The translations under genes were made by a program, and so were the position numbers. A model generated the notes under the pieces. The model saw nothing but the letters and a program-made list of their open reading frames with translations, was not told the DNA's origin and did not search any database. From NCBI GenBank assembly GCA_023614405.1, contig CM042693.1:333729527-333793526 (forward strand): a stretch of 64,000 nt of DNA. The letters are read 5' to 3'. Origin of the DNA: Avena insularis (taxonomy: Eukaryota > Streptophyta > Magnoliopsida > Poales > Poaceae). Below are positions 1 through 11,900 of the stretch, in pieces; position 1 is the stretch's first letter, and every line of letters starts with the position of its first letter.

Positions 1-1153
1 TTGTCCATCTTTCACATCAATAAACATCATAGTAACCAGTAAGATCGGCAGCGGCCCCCGCGAAACATGGTCGCTAGCTTATACCCTAATGCAAATATGG
101 CACCTTAGGAGAATATCCCAAGCATCTCACTTCATCGTGTTGGACAATTCTCCTCTTTGTTGATTCCTTGATTCTTCTGAAGAAACCATGCGTGCTGACA
201 AGTGATGCTCTTGTGTCATGTTGACAAGTGTTGCGTAGCCTGAAAGATTGAAATGTTCCTTTTCTTTTTTTGCAATCAGTCCCATTTTATTAGCCCTAAT
301 AATTGAAGTGCACGCCTTGTATCACTCAGATGTCTTATCATATCAACAGACAAGAGATAAGTTATAGAGATGGATCGGGTCAATAGGCGTGAAAAGTGAC
401 ATCACTATGGACGTCACTACCGATTTAACTAAGAAACTGCCGCCGAAAGGACCAACAAGGTGGAGTAGAAGACATGTTGAGTTTTGCCTGGATCAGGACA
501 CTTGTACTGTAATAGTGTAATGTCAATCTTATGCTCGGTTTGATGATAGACTGGAATGAGCGAAAATCTAGTACTGTATGAGCGAAAATCTAGTACTGTA
601 TGAGCGATAATGAAAGAGAGAAAACGTTACTAATACACTAAAACTAAGATATCAAGAAATGCTGACACTGAACCTTCTTCAACACTGCTAATATCTCCTA
701 AAAATGCAAATAGATTATGAGTATATATAAGAGCGGAACAGCCACCTCTTCTTCTGAACACAAATCTCCAGTTATCATTTCAAAGATTGCCATAAGTCTG
801 AACCAAAAGCATTCGGACTAATCATCTTCCACAAATATTCACTTCAATGCTCTCTCCAGTGTTCAAATATTTCGGTTAATTGGTCTATTCATGATTTCAA
901 AACCAACTTGTTTGTTTCCATCCTGCAACAGATATTATTGATGTGTTCTCAATGCAAGTTTCAGTAGAATCACAGAACCAACTATAGTATATTTATTCAT
1001 GTGGATTAAATCAAACAAAACCTGCTTTCATTTATATAAACTTAACCAGCAGAAGCCATAATCACCTGGCCATCCACAAAATAAAATAAAATATACACTG
1101 TACAGCGCTGGAAATGATACAATAATGTACAGCAAGAAACAACTCGAAAATCC
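1..1153. other. 3' flank of the Rab3GAP2-like gene, no gene seen
   Basis: AT-rich sequence downstream of the stop codon of the minus-strand gene. The last few hundred bases before 1153 probably hold its 3' UTR, but I could not place a poly(A) site. Apart from the short tandem repeat at 557-609 I see no coding potential or recognisable transposon. Confidence 0.5.
557..609. repeat. 22-bp tandem repeat, about 2.4 copies
   Basis: Two perfect copies of a 22-bp unit (557-578 and 579-600, starting TGAGCGAAAATCTAG) are followed by a partial third copy. It is a simple minisatellite with no evident function. Confidence 0.8.
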
Positions 1154-4100
1154 CTATCCAATATGCCTATTCAAAACAGACAACTGCCCGGAGTCTCCAT
1201 TGAACAAGTAAACCTCCAATGGGGTATATGATGTGAACTCCGATGACGAGAACCTCGTCGACGGCTGCAAAATTCTGCTTCCCTTGGGGCATGGGATGGC
1301 TAGGATACGTGGCCCGGTGCGCATCTGCCAAACCTGACAAGATGGAAGAACATGAAATCACAGAGTTGCAGGCAGAGATGAAAAGCACACCAACCATTTT
1401 TTTTGTAGAACAGATGACAATTTCCAGATTTTTCCTCTCAATGGAAACCACATCCAACCTCTGGAACGTTAACACTGATATTGGGAATTTACAAATTGTA
1501 AGATAGTCAAGAAAACCTCAGGATGTCGAGCAACAAACCTCAATTATGCCTTTTCTTGGGGCATGAATTGCTAGGCACAGGCAATAGTCACTCTTTGTAT
1601 ATTCCAAGTGTGTTGAGCTCGATGAGGCCTTATCTTTGTTCAGGAGCATCTCCACAAAAAGACAAGAAGCATCACGGTAGCCCTGAAAGGTTGATCGATA
1701 AAATATGTCAGAAGACATAAAAAACAATCCAAAGCAGTTGCAAAATCACTTATTTGGTGCATTATCACTGTCCAGTCATGTGAAGGCACCATACTGCACT
1801 TCAAGCAAGGGACCTGGATTATTCATTTGCAGTGCAATGCAACAGATGTAGAGATGAGGATAATCAGATACTATACTCCCATTCCAGTCAGACGTATACC
1901 TTTTTTGTTTGAAACAATGGATTATCCACTTGGACCCGTTATCATCCCCCTTTCAGTATTAGTGCACCGTGAACTGACTAAACTAGCCCTGCCACCTACC
2001 CTTTTGAGAGAGGTTCCGGCTTGCCGGTGTTGAGGTGGTCAAGGGCAGCTGGTGAGGATAGAAAGGGCGTTGTGGTTTAAGGTCGTTTTGTTTTTTCCAA
2101 AGTCCGATATACCAAATTATATCTAGAAGGGAGTAAACGGTTTCAATGGAGACCAAATCAGCAACCACTAGCAACCTCATACAGACATTATATTTACACC
2201 TAAATCTGTCCCTTTAAAGTTACTTTTTATATTTTTAAAGAAAATTAAGTCATAATTCAAGTGTTTTACCTTCCATAACCGCACAGCCACAAGTGCACGA
2301 GTGTCCAGCAGTAGAATTCGTCCAAGAGAATCAGTTATTGCAGCCAATGTACCACTTGGGGAGAGTGTAAGTCGTTCTCCCTTCCTTGGTGAATCTTTCA
2401 AGCATGTAAGAGGTGATGCTGCAGAATATGTAACCATGAGGAACAAAAACCCAATAATTTGAAAGTTAAATGAAACTTAATTAATTATTCCGTTACTTTT
2501 TGCAAAGGATTGAGGCTTTGGCCGTGGCTTCTTAGTTGGTGAAGGCTCACTCCGCCATAGAATTTTGGACAAAGATGATATTGTCGAAAATGTTGCAGCT
2601 ACACCTCTTGACAAAATTGCTCCAACTAATGACCTGCCTCTGTCTTCTGATAACCTATATGGAACCACCAGGCTATTATGGAAGGGCAAAAAACAAGTAA
2701 AGCAAACGATATAATAGTATTTCCACTGTTAGCATCCAGATCAGATCCACAAATGGACATTATTTGAATCAATTTTCGTGATTCAAATCTGATCATTCGG
2801 ACCAAAGTTAGCATGCTAATTCCTACCTTTGATACAATGGTCTGATCAAAGTTCAAAATTTGAATCATTAAATGTTTTTTTGAATAAAGTAGGTTAATTT
2901 TGAAGCTTTATATACACAGTAGCAGGTCGATAGATAACGTAGTGCTGCTCGTAACAACAATGATGCAAATCTAGCCAAGTTGGTGCAAGACATGTGGCTG
3001 TTCCCCAAGTTCCATGTTGTTGAGGTGAGTATATTGAAAAGCCAATGCTCGGTGTGTGAAGTTGCATGTACTATGGTGTATTTCCTGTTCAGGTTCAGTT
3101 CCAGAAGGTGTGATCGGCCAGGATCAGACAAACCATTATATGTGGGACTTAGTTGAATGTTGCTTTTGTTGTTGCCTTTTTTTTACACTGGGGTGAACTG
3201 CGAGCATGAGGTACTCGTAGCTTAGAACCACTATGGGTGGATGTTATTTGGCCTACTTGATCACGCAGTTAGTTTGGGGCACTTGCGCACATGCAGGGAA
3301 GAACTCTGCAGGTCAGATGTATAGATTCCTGAGTTCAGCAACTTAATTCATTTTCCCATTGGTTTCTTCTCAGATCAGTCTTTGAGCAAACCATAATATA
3401 CCAGTCTCGTGTCCCACTTTTCCAGATCATTCCATTAGTCTGGTCCAGTTTTATGAACATTGTAATTTACTATATTTTGATGCAAGAAAGACATGCCCAC
3501 TAATGGCAATATTGCATGGCTAAACAAAACAGTAAAACTCAATGGAAGGAAATACCACATGCCCACAAGTTAAAGAGCTAGTAAAAATCACCTGATCAGA
3601 AATTGCCAAACCAATGAGTAGCAGGACTCACCTATATGCTGAAACGACAGCATCCTCTCCAACTGTAATGGCACAGTAGTGTCGCTGACTCGACTGCCCA
3701 GCAATAATATAAAAGCAGCTGAATTCAATATGATAGTAACTTCAGAATACTTCCAGTAAAGGTAAATTTTCATATGCAACAGCATAATAGCGACAAAGAA
3801 AAACTGAATCTGTATAACCTTTGCAGAAAATTGGAATCTGTATAACAGTTTTAGGCATGTAGCAGGCTAGCAGCACTATGCAAGTAAAATGAAGTTGAGA
3901 AGGCAAGTCACCTGAAGTTCTAAGAGGGGAGGTGGCATTAGCCCAACAATTGCAGCATCAGCACAAGAACCAAACTTGCTAACATTCCAAATCTGAAGAG
4001 GCATCCTTTCAAAAGAACTCTCGTCATCGGCATCTTCCTGTTCAAACTTATCTTTCCACATGCGTGGTTTCACTTCTTGAAATGATTTTTGAAGCATGAT

Positions 4101-6199
4101 CTGAACATAACGAAAATACTGATAGTTACAGAGCTAGCTTTTGAGCATTAAATATTGTGCTTGACGTATGCACTAGTGGAATAAGATTTATAATGACTGT
4201 AGAAATTAGATGCAATATACTGCTACCAGATCTGAAAATTAGCTTACTTTCAGAGCACCTCCTGGAGGCTAGCAACTTTTATTAGCTGATCTGGCCCATC
4301 ATGATTCTATTCAATGGCTGAGATTACGACTCATGAGTTTTTTGCTTTCTTAATTAAGATCAGTTCTCACATGATAAGTTCTTAAGAACAATATGTAGCT
4401 TTATGATAAGTTCTCACATCGAGCATTAAACTACCCTATGATTATTTAAGTTTGAGCAAACTAATACTTGTGTTTTAGCTCACATGGGCATACAGGAATA
4501 ATGTCAGAATCGAGAACCAAGGTTGAACCTAGTGCTGCATAGAACTGAATACAACTGAAAACTGTCAAAAGTCTATTTGATAACACACGAAAGTTAGGGC
4601 ATAGAATTCAAACTAAGAAAAATACATCTTTGTAGTTCCTATGAGTATTCACAAAGTTTCCCAAGTTGATGAGGTTAAGTTATCCTTTAAAAAATCAGCA
4701 ACGGTTGCTTCTGAATTAAAGTAAAGACTTATAGAAACCTGAAGATCAGCGCCATCACAACGTGCAATGACACCAGGAAAAACCACGGAAAGCTCATCTG
4801 AACCTGAATCTTCCCAAGCATTTTCCTTCCTCTCACTGAAGTTAAGCTTCATTATTTTTGCAGGATATATACTCTGAAATACGCAAATACAAGGATCACA
4901 CTATTAGCTAACATGTACAGAAAGAATAACAACTGGAGGCAGAATCATAAATTTACAAACCAACAATGTAACTTTGTTTGTACTACATCCACGTGCTCCT
5001 AACAGAACAAACTGTAACTAGAAAGACGATCTTTCGGCGCAATTCTGTGACCTGTCCTCCTAAAATACTACTCCTGTTTTACTACACGTGTCCAGAGCCC
5101 ACCATGTGCATAGACAAAGGAAACACTAAATCTAAGATAAAATTAATACAAGATAAGCTTAAACAACACATTACAACCAATCAGAAATTTCCAAAGCAAT
5201 TAAATATGGGTACAAGGTAGAAAAATTACAATAACTACCCACTTGATTCTCTCTCATCAATGTACAGACATAATGAAACAGAGAGACTATGAGAAGTAAC
5301 ATATAGTGAAAGATATGCTACTAACCACATCGCATTAGGACACTAACGTTAAGAAATCCAACGGTTACCAAAAGAAATAGAACCTGTGGGCTTCTGTTTG
5401 GGGTATACTTTTTGCCCCTTTTTAGCTTATTATTATCACTTCAAGAATAGCTAAGGAACTGGTCCAGCGTGCAACATTGTCCAAAAGTGTCGAGCGATGC
5501 CCTGATGAAATAACTATGCAAAAATCTGAAAATTCGGAGTAAAAGTCTTATCTGTGCAGGTTATGCTGCCTACCTAGCCATGAACCTGCTAAAAGCCCCG
5601 AAGGTTTAGTGCAAATTTTCACAAATTCTCTGTCATTCATAGCAAGATCACCGTTAACTTGACGAAAGTCAAGGAGATCCTAATTGGCAGCCATTGAATC
5701 CTAAAAGACTATAAATTTCTAAATTATTACGACAGTGTGAAAAGAGAGGGGATGTAAAATTTTCTCCGAGGAAATACTGGAGTGCGAAAAGAGAGGGGTT
5801 CTATCTATGGGCTACCTGCTTATGCAGGAGATCGCCGGCGAGAGAGTAGAAGAGTAGCCACCCGGCGTCGGTGCCCACCGCGAGGGCCACCTCCTGCTCC
5901 CCTTCGGCGCCCCCCACGTCGAGCGGGACCCACTCCACGGCGGAGATCCGGCCCTCGTCGGGGCCCAGGGCGGGCTTGACCGTGACCCCGCCGCCACCGC
6001 CGCCAGCGATCGGGATTATTGCCAGCACGGACCGCGCAGCGCTGGCCACGGCGAGGTCGCGCGCGCGGGGTCCGAGCGAGGCTACCACTGAGGGGTCGTC
6101 CAGCCACCCCTCCCGCTCCCCGGCCCCCGCGGCCGCGAGACACCCCGAGGCTGACGCGAGAAGGGCCACCTCCGTCAAGTGGTGGCCCCGCGGCGCCAT
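1154..6199 (-). CDS. Rab3 GTPase-activating protein non-catalytic subunit-like protein (N-terminal domain), 8 exons
   Basis: Exons on the minus strand: 6199-5816, 4873-4739, 4100-3912, 3693-3632, 2654-2494, 2418-2270, 1682-1539, 1333-1154. All introns are GT-AG, every junction keeps the frame, and the total is 1404 bp (467 aa plus TAG at 1156-1154). The start MAPRGHHLTEVA is the first ATG of a GC-rich exon with a run of seven glycines. Landmarks are EGWLDDPSVV, RISAVEWVPLDV, GTDAGWLLFYSLAGDLLHKQ (about 109-128), SIYPAKIMKLNF (129-140), FPGVIARCDGADLQ, ITVGEDAVVSAYR, LSPSGTLAAITDSLGRILLL and VWQMRTGPRI. From memory of the family these match plant proteins carrying the Rab3GAP2 N-terminal (beta-propeller-like) domain. 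In animals the full subunit pairs with Rab3GAP1 as a GAP for Rab3 and exchange factor for Rab18; the plant role is not established. The protein ends after this domain, as I recall for plant homologues, so it need not be truncated. No frameshift or nonsense codon is visible. The exon map is my own and lacks transcript support. Confidence 0.9.
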
Positions 6200-6540
6200 G
6201 GCTAGGCGAGAGGAGGTCGCTTGAGGGCTGTAGATGCTCGGACGACTGCCGGGAGGGGATGCGACGGGGAGGGAGCGAGGGGAGCAGACGTGCCCGTGCG
6301 ATTTCGCGAAACAGACCTTTGGCTGTCGACGGAGGGAAGTAGATTAGTCGAGATCTATTACAGTAACCCGTTATTAAACGACATTTTAGACATGAGCACG
6401 GTCTCCTAGTCCTAGTAGTAGTCCTATGCAACGCACATTTTACCTGGCAGGATAGGCGGCCAACGATGTTACTCCCTCCGGTCCCGGTCCAGTTTATTGC
6501 ATCTTCGTTCGGGTCCTAAAGGCCCTCTAAAGGCCGGTGT
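6200..6540. promoter_or_regulatory. 5' flank/promoter region of the Rab3GAP2-like gene with a Stowaway-like end
   Basis: This is GC-rich leader immediately upstream of the ATG, then AT-rich sequence. No clear TATA box was found. At 6472-6500 the sequence ACTCCCTCCGGTCCCGG resembles the terminal CTCCCTCCGT of grass Stowaway MITEs, but no matching opposite end was found nearby, so it is at most a truncated remnant. Confidence 0.35.
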
Positions 6541-6740
6541 GCTGGCGTCTAAAAAGATAACCTCGCCCGTCCCATACCTTAGTTTAGTTATAAATCTTTA
6601 AAATTGTATATCTAAATTCTAAATCTTTTATAAGTGATTTACCTGAGGTCTTATTTTGCTCTGACCGTCTTGACCTGTCTATGTGGTGCTTTGATCACTG
6701 CCATGTCAGCCATAGGGATATCAGTTGGACGTGCATGTCG
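6541..6740 (+). repeat. Left terminal inverted repeat
   Basis: Reverse-complement partner of 7449-7668. The left copy is about 20 bp shorter because of an indel between the GATAACC block and the TAAATCTTTAAAATTG block. Confidence 0.7.
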
Positions 6741-6749
6741 ATCACCACA

Positions 6750-7215
6750 ACCTGTGCCGCCCACAGGCAGCTCCGGCAGCCACACGCTTCACCCACGTCG
6801 AGATCCCCATCGCCGTACCAGCCGGCGAGACACCGGCGCGGGCGCGATCGCCGCTCGCGCCCAAGGAGGAGCAAGGAGGTGCATTCGAGTCCAGCCCTCC
6901 TGCCGAGCACGCCTTTGCGAAATGCCTCGGCGGGCTCATCAGTGTGGTCATGCAGGAGGTGCACGTGGAGCTCTCCTTCCTTTCTGGGGAAAGCAGGCAT
7001 CAACGACGCCGACGTCCAGGTCGACGACGCCCTTGGGCACGCCACGGGCATCCGGTGGAAATGGGGAGCCACTGACCCCTACATCTCAGCCTGGCGCGCC
7101 GTGGAGCGGCTGTTGAAGGTGGTCATCATGCGCAAGTCGATGAACCGCCAAGCGATCTGCACGGCTTTGAGAACGCGCGCTTCTGACGACGGTGGCGGCG
7201 ACGGTGAGGATCTAT
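6750..7215 (+). pseudogene. GC-rich captured gene fragment inside the TIR element, unidentified
   Basis: Base composition jumps from AT-rich TIR to strongly GC-rich with G/C-rich third codon positions. Two plus-strand frames look coding: about 6750-6990 (ending AFAKCLGGLISVVMQEVHVE) and, after a frame change near 6985, 6990-7215 (including GINDADVQVDDALGHATGIR and ISAWRAVERLLKVV). The frame change and lack of a start suggest a decayed fragment of a host gene. I do not recognise the family. Confidence 0.4.
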
Positions 7216-7448
7216 CTGTAACAATGAGCAAAGCTGTTTTTTCTTTTTTTTTCTTGTTTTGTGTTGAAACGGTCCACGATGACGGAGACGGAGAAGAAGA
7301 CCCTGCTAGAGCGCGACGGCCAGAGGTGCCATTGCAAGTCGTGCCCGCGCTGCTGCTCGTCTTTGTGGTGGCCGCTGTGTTGAAAAATAAAATGGGACCA
7401 CGGTTTGAAAAGGAATATAATCTAGGGATCTTTTCACAAATATACACG

Positions 7449-7668
7449 TCCAACTAGTATCCTTATTGCTGACGTGGCAGTGGTCAAAGCGCCGCATAGA
7501 CAGGTCAAAGCGGTCAGAGCAAAATAGGACCTCAGATGAATCACTTATGAAAGATTTAGGACTCAAATATGCAATTTTAAAGATTTAGGATCAAACTGAA
7601 GATATCGACAAAGAATAAGAACCGTGGGTGCGGTTATCTCACGTCTAAATTGACGTCTAGCCGCGCTT
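7449..7668 (-). repeat. Right terminal inverted repeat
   Basis: Inverted copy of 6541-6740. The inner edge is TTGGACGTGTA (reverse complement), facing GTTGGACGTGCA of the left arm. Confidence 0.7.
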
Positions 7669-7793
7669 CTAAAATAATTTTTTAGCGTCTAAGTGGCTCG
7701 TTTAGTTATCCAGCCCTTTTAGGCCGAACCCAGTTTAGGAGGGCAAGCGAAGGCGTCAGATGGAGCTGAAAATGACGCGGGCCAGCCCTAGCA

Positions 7794-8095
7794 GTGACAC
7801 TCACACCTGCGAAATGCCCATATGCCGCGTTCTCACCCACCCACCTTCCCCCCGCTGCCACCACTCGACGCCGCTACCACCCCTCGCCGTCCGCCGTTCG
7901 GCCAGCTAGATTCGCCGCCACAGCCATCGAGAATACTCCCCAACCCTCCCAAGTCGCCCACACTTACTCCTTGCTCGGCTCCACGCCCATCGGTAGCCCC
8001 AAGCCCTCCGCACAACCGCCTTGCCCGCGAGGTGTTCGGCGGTTTGCCGAAGGCATGGATTCAGATGAGGAAGAGATGTTGGCTGCTCTGATGGA
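7794..8095 (+). pseudogene. 5' end of an unidentified gene interrupted by LTR element B (possibly Harbinger-like)
   Basis: An open frame rich in Pro/Ser/Arg ends in the acidic segment MDSDEEEMLAALMDDA (ATG at 8055). It is cut exactly where the TGATGCTACA terminus of element B begins (8096). Acidic N-termini of this style occur in PIF/Harbinger transposase or ALP1-like genes of grasses, but 14 informative residues are too few to prove it. The true start could be 8055 with 7794-8054 as leader. The continuation is not in the window because the far side of B is lost. Confidence 0.35.
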
Positions 8096-8795
8096 TGATG
8101 CTACACTCAACAGGGAGGAAGAGTGCTTCGTTGGAAACCCCAAGAGCAAGGTATGAAGAGTACAGCAGCAAGATTTCCCTCAGTAGAAACCGAGGTTATC
8201 GAACCAGAAGGAGGAAGGAAACGCCACACAGGTGTTGGAAGCAACGTGGAGACCTGCACAACACAAACTCAAGACTCTGTCCCAACGAATCAGTGAGGTT
8301 GTCAAGCTCACCGGTTTGCTGTAACAAAGGATTAAACATATGGTGTGGAAGGTAATGGTTTGCAGCAAGTAAACAAGTAACAGTGAAAGATGTATCAATG
8401 GTAAAGATTGGACCGGAGTCCATAGTTCACTAGAGGTGCTCTCCTTAGATAAACAACATGGCATGAAGGGTAAATAAATTACAGCGGGGCAATTGACAGG
8501 AACTGAGCAAGGCATAACAATGCAATTACTAGCCAGAAAGATCCTATGAAGTTATACAACAATATACATAGAATGTAATTCAACTGCATCTATGACTAGA
8601 AGTCCACCTTCAAGGTATCATCCGAACCCCCTCTAGTATTAAGTTGCAAGCAACCGACAACTGCTTTAAGCAAAGTGTGTAAGGTAGACTTTCCACATGT
8701 TCCATGAACAAGAGACCGTTGTTTTCTTCCTAGTATCAACATCACATCTACAACCGAAGAGATTTCTGTCACTTCCCTTGGAAACTACAGGCATG
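8096..8795 (-). repeat. 3' LTR of element B, distal part
   Basis: It matches the 5' LTR remnant at 26476-26952 closely, for example ATAGGATCTTTCTGGCTAG and CGGTGAGCTTGACAACCTC on the minus strand. It ends ...GTAGCATCA at 8096, the expected CA terminus. From 8568 to 8795 there is no second copy in the window. That stretch reads as LTR continuation and joins smoothly to 19476 if element A is removed. Confidence 0.7.
8791..8795. repeat. Possible target site duplication GCATG (left copy) of element A
   Basis: GCATG here and at 19471-19475 bracket the whole A structure, including 118 bp of extra sequence before its first LTR. A 5-bp match could be chance. Confidence 0.45.
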
Positions 8796-8913
8796 AACCC
8801 ACTATCTAGTTGGAAATTTTGTAAGGGTGATAGTACCCTAGTTGCTTTGAGCCAACTTGTAACCCCTATCTTTCCCAAATCTCGGGACGAGATTTATTTT
8901 AAGGGTGGTAGCC
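8796..8913 (+). repeat. Extra copy of element A 3' internal end preceding its 5' LTR
   Basis: From ATCTAGTTGGAAATTTT to the polypurine-like TTTTAAGGGTGGTAGCC this copies 14963-15073 with a few differences. The first 8 bases (8796-8803) do not match. Confidence 0.85.
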
Positions 8914-11900
8914 TGTCACATCCCAAAATTTTCCAAATTTTGTAATGTGAAAAATAAATAAACAAATACATAATTGTTGAAATTTAGGGTGAAAAGAAAC
9001 TTTTTGATTCCAAACGGAAACTTAAAATCCCATCTTGAACAAACTTGGGTTAATGTTTGAATCCAACTAAATTCAAATCAAGTGGAATGCATTCTTCATA
9101 AATGCATCTGGAAATTTAAACACTTGGAAAATAAACCAAAACACTAAAACCCTAATGGAAGAAGAACATTTCCAAGTTATCTCCAAGATCATGGATTGGA
9201 TCCATATAAAATTTGTCAACAAATATTTATAAATGATCAAGAATAATGAATAGAAACATTATAAAACCATATGAGTTGGTTTCACTTAAACTGGAGCCAT
9301 AGATAAAATCTTATGAACTTAATAAGATAAGGAAATTGAATTTCCAAGGCTAATAAAGCACCTATCTAAAAAATCCATACCAAATGGTGAGCAAATAATC
9401 CTAAATAGAATTAAAAGGATAAATAAATATTAAATAAGATTTTACAAATTGGAATCACCAAGTTTGGACCTTTAAATAAAAAGATAAGGATTTTATAAGA
9501 TAAAGAAAGAAATATTAAATGAGGAATATTTAAAGACCAAATTAATCTTGGCCTAATCCACAAGCAAATGGAATGAATATAATCCAAATCCAAATAAAAT
9601 AAAAGGATAAAGAATTTTCCAAATAAAATAAAGTGGCATTAACCAAATTCTATTTCCATTTGAATAAAGACAAAATCCCTATTAGAAATGATTAATTAAT
9701 CATGAGAGAATAATATTTGGAATTTACCCAAGTGGAATAAAAGTTGTTTAATTAACTTAAATGGGATCAAAGAAATCAACTAAATAAATTTATGGAAACA
9801 AAACCATATTTAATTTTTATTGGAATAAAAACAAATACCCAATTTAAATGATTTATCAATCATATTAAAAATATTCCAAATAAATCAAGGTGAATTATTT
9901 GACACCCTAATGAATAAATAAAACCTACTGAAAAGATTTGGAAAGATTTAGATTTCAAATGGAGTTTTGAAAACATTATTAAATCTTATTTGAATTAATA
10001 GAAGAGCCTATTTTAAATAATTATTATACCCTAAAAAGAATAAAATTATTATTCTAAATTGACTTCAGAATATATTAATAAACAGTATTTGAATACACAC
10101 AAAGTTTGGTTGAAGTTTGAAATCATATTATTGTTTGAAATGTTTAAATAAATTCAAAACAGAAATAAAAATAGAAAAAGAAAAATAACAGAAGAGGAAA
10201 AAAATATAAAACAGAGCATCCCAACCCAGCTAGCCCACTAAGCCCAGCAAGCCCACCTCTCTTTCCCCCTCGAACCGTTTTCTTCTACTCGCGAACAAAC
10301 CCGCAAAGACGCTGACGGTTGGACCCCACCTCCTCTCTCTTTCTCTCGCTGACAACAACGGCCCACGCGTCAGTCGTCGTCTCCACCCCAGCGACCAGTT
10401 CCTCCGGCCGTTTCCTGTATAATTTCGCAGCTTCAATTCCCGTTGAATGCATGAGTAAATCCCGCCCATGTCCATGCGTACTTAATCTCCATACTCCCCT
10501 CTCCCTTTTCCCCCAATCCTTACCCTACCGGAGCCACCAGGCTGCTCGGAATCTTCTCGGGACCTCCCTCTGCTCCGACGAGCTCCAACTCCGATTCCGG
10601 CCAGCACCCTCACCCCCACAAGCCTTGCTTCACGCGAGCGTGATACCCATCGCCCCTGCACCTCTCAGCATCCTTGGCTTGCCCGCGCAAGCACCGTAGC
10701 CTCGACTACGACATCGGCAATACTCCGCCGCCGTCTGCCTTCTCTCCGACGACCATCAGTGGTAAATACCGACCGCCCCTCTCTCTCTCGTGGACACACG
10801 CATAACCAGGATCATCGTACGCATCTAATGGACTACCTATCTTGCCTTTCCGAGCCCTGTAGCATCGCCAATGTCGTCTGCCCGAGCACACCGTCGCCAG
10901 GAGCTTCTCCGACGAGCAATCCACGTCGACCCCGAGCGCCCCTTCGACAACTGCGGCATCGTTGAGCATCAGCTCGCCACGACGACCTCGGTGAGCCTTT
11001 CTTCTACCTCTTTTGCTTCCTGTATCGCCGGCTCCGCCACCTTCTGACCGCGCCGCCGCTCGCCGTTGACTTAGCGCCGCCCGTTCGTGGTCAAAACGAT
11101 CTGGAGCATTGGATCTTGATCCATTGGTTGGAATAGAATGACTTATCGAAGGGGTAAGATCGATCCTGTGCCGCACGATTCACTTTAAATCTTGCGGTCC
11201 ACGTTGCTGATCCGGATGAACCGGTATGGCCCTATGGAAAACAGACACGTGGCTCTGAGTGTGAATCAAAAACAGAAACATTTCAACTTGATATGTGATT
11301 TTGTAAATTGCATAACTTTAAATCTACACGTCCAAATTTTGCAAATTTTATATCAATGGAATCAGCAAGACAAGTACTTACCAACCAGGCCCTTTGTTTA
11401 GTAAATTTCTTCTGTTAAAATGGTTGTTTTTGCAGAAACTTGTGTAGACATAATATGAATATAAAATTCATTCTAAGATTGTTTTTGTGATAAAACCTTT
11501 GGCAAATGGATCGTTTTGAACCTACTGATCATATAAATCAATTTGTGGATTCAAAAACATATTTTGTGAGGCAAATTAATAAATCTTGGAATTAAAGCAT
11601 TTCTAGTCAAATAAAAATGTTGTTTATATGTTGGAAATACTTTTTGGAGAAAAACCTTTGGGAAATGTTTTGATTTAAACTCTCTGACCCCAAACACCAA
11701 ATTTTAGAATTAAAAATGTATTTGGTGAACCCTATAAAGATTGTTGCTTTGCTAAAGGCATTTTCAACCACATAAAATATTGATTTGGTTTAAAAATGAT
11801 TTATAAGTAAAATCTTTTGCAAATGGTTTTGCCACTTATATAAAATGACCAATAGGTGTTTTAGAATGTTTATAACCTATTAGAAACCACTTTACCAAAT

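Larger units (their letters stand above)
6541..7668. mobile_element. Non-autonomous DNA transposon with about 200-bp TIRs and a GC-rich cargo (Pack-MULE-like)
   Basis: The sequence at 6541-6740 is matched in inverted orientation by 7449-7668. Shared blocks include CTAAATCTTT-AAAATTG, CTGAGGTC-TATTTTGCTCTGACCG, TGACCTGTCTATG, ACTGCCA-GTCAGC and AGTTGGACGTG, at roughly 80-85% identity by eye. Long TIRs around a GC-rich coding-looking core are the hallmark of Mutator-like elements that captured gene fragments. No transposase is present. I could not define the exact termini or a 9-bp target duplication, so the superfamily is inferred. Confidence 0.6.

Noticed and set aside
2868..3131. Minus-strand ORF of 87 codons in intron 4 of the Rab3GAP2-like gene
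   Set aside because: No similarity to the gene's protein and skipping it keeps a perfect frame. Treated as intron.
5812..6431. Long overlapping ORFs on both strands of the GC-rich region
   Set aside because: They are shadows of exon 1 of the Rab3GAP2-like gene. Only the 6199-5816 frame shows family motifs and joins to downstream exons.
6472..6500. Complete Stowaway MITE
   Set aside because: Only one CTCCCTCCG-like end is visible. No inverted partner or TA duplication was found.
9411..9593. 60-aa ORF identical to one at 15571-15753
   Set aside because: The identity merely reflects the near-identical LTRs A1 and A2. The region is AT-rich with no coding signature.
10230..11176. Several 80-170 codon ORFs in the GC-rich part of LTR A1, with equivalents in A2, A3, A4 and D
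   Set aside because: Frames are not conserved between copies (stops and frameshifts differ) and no domain is recognised. This is LTR leader sequence, not a gene.
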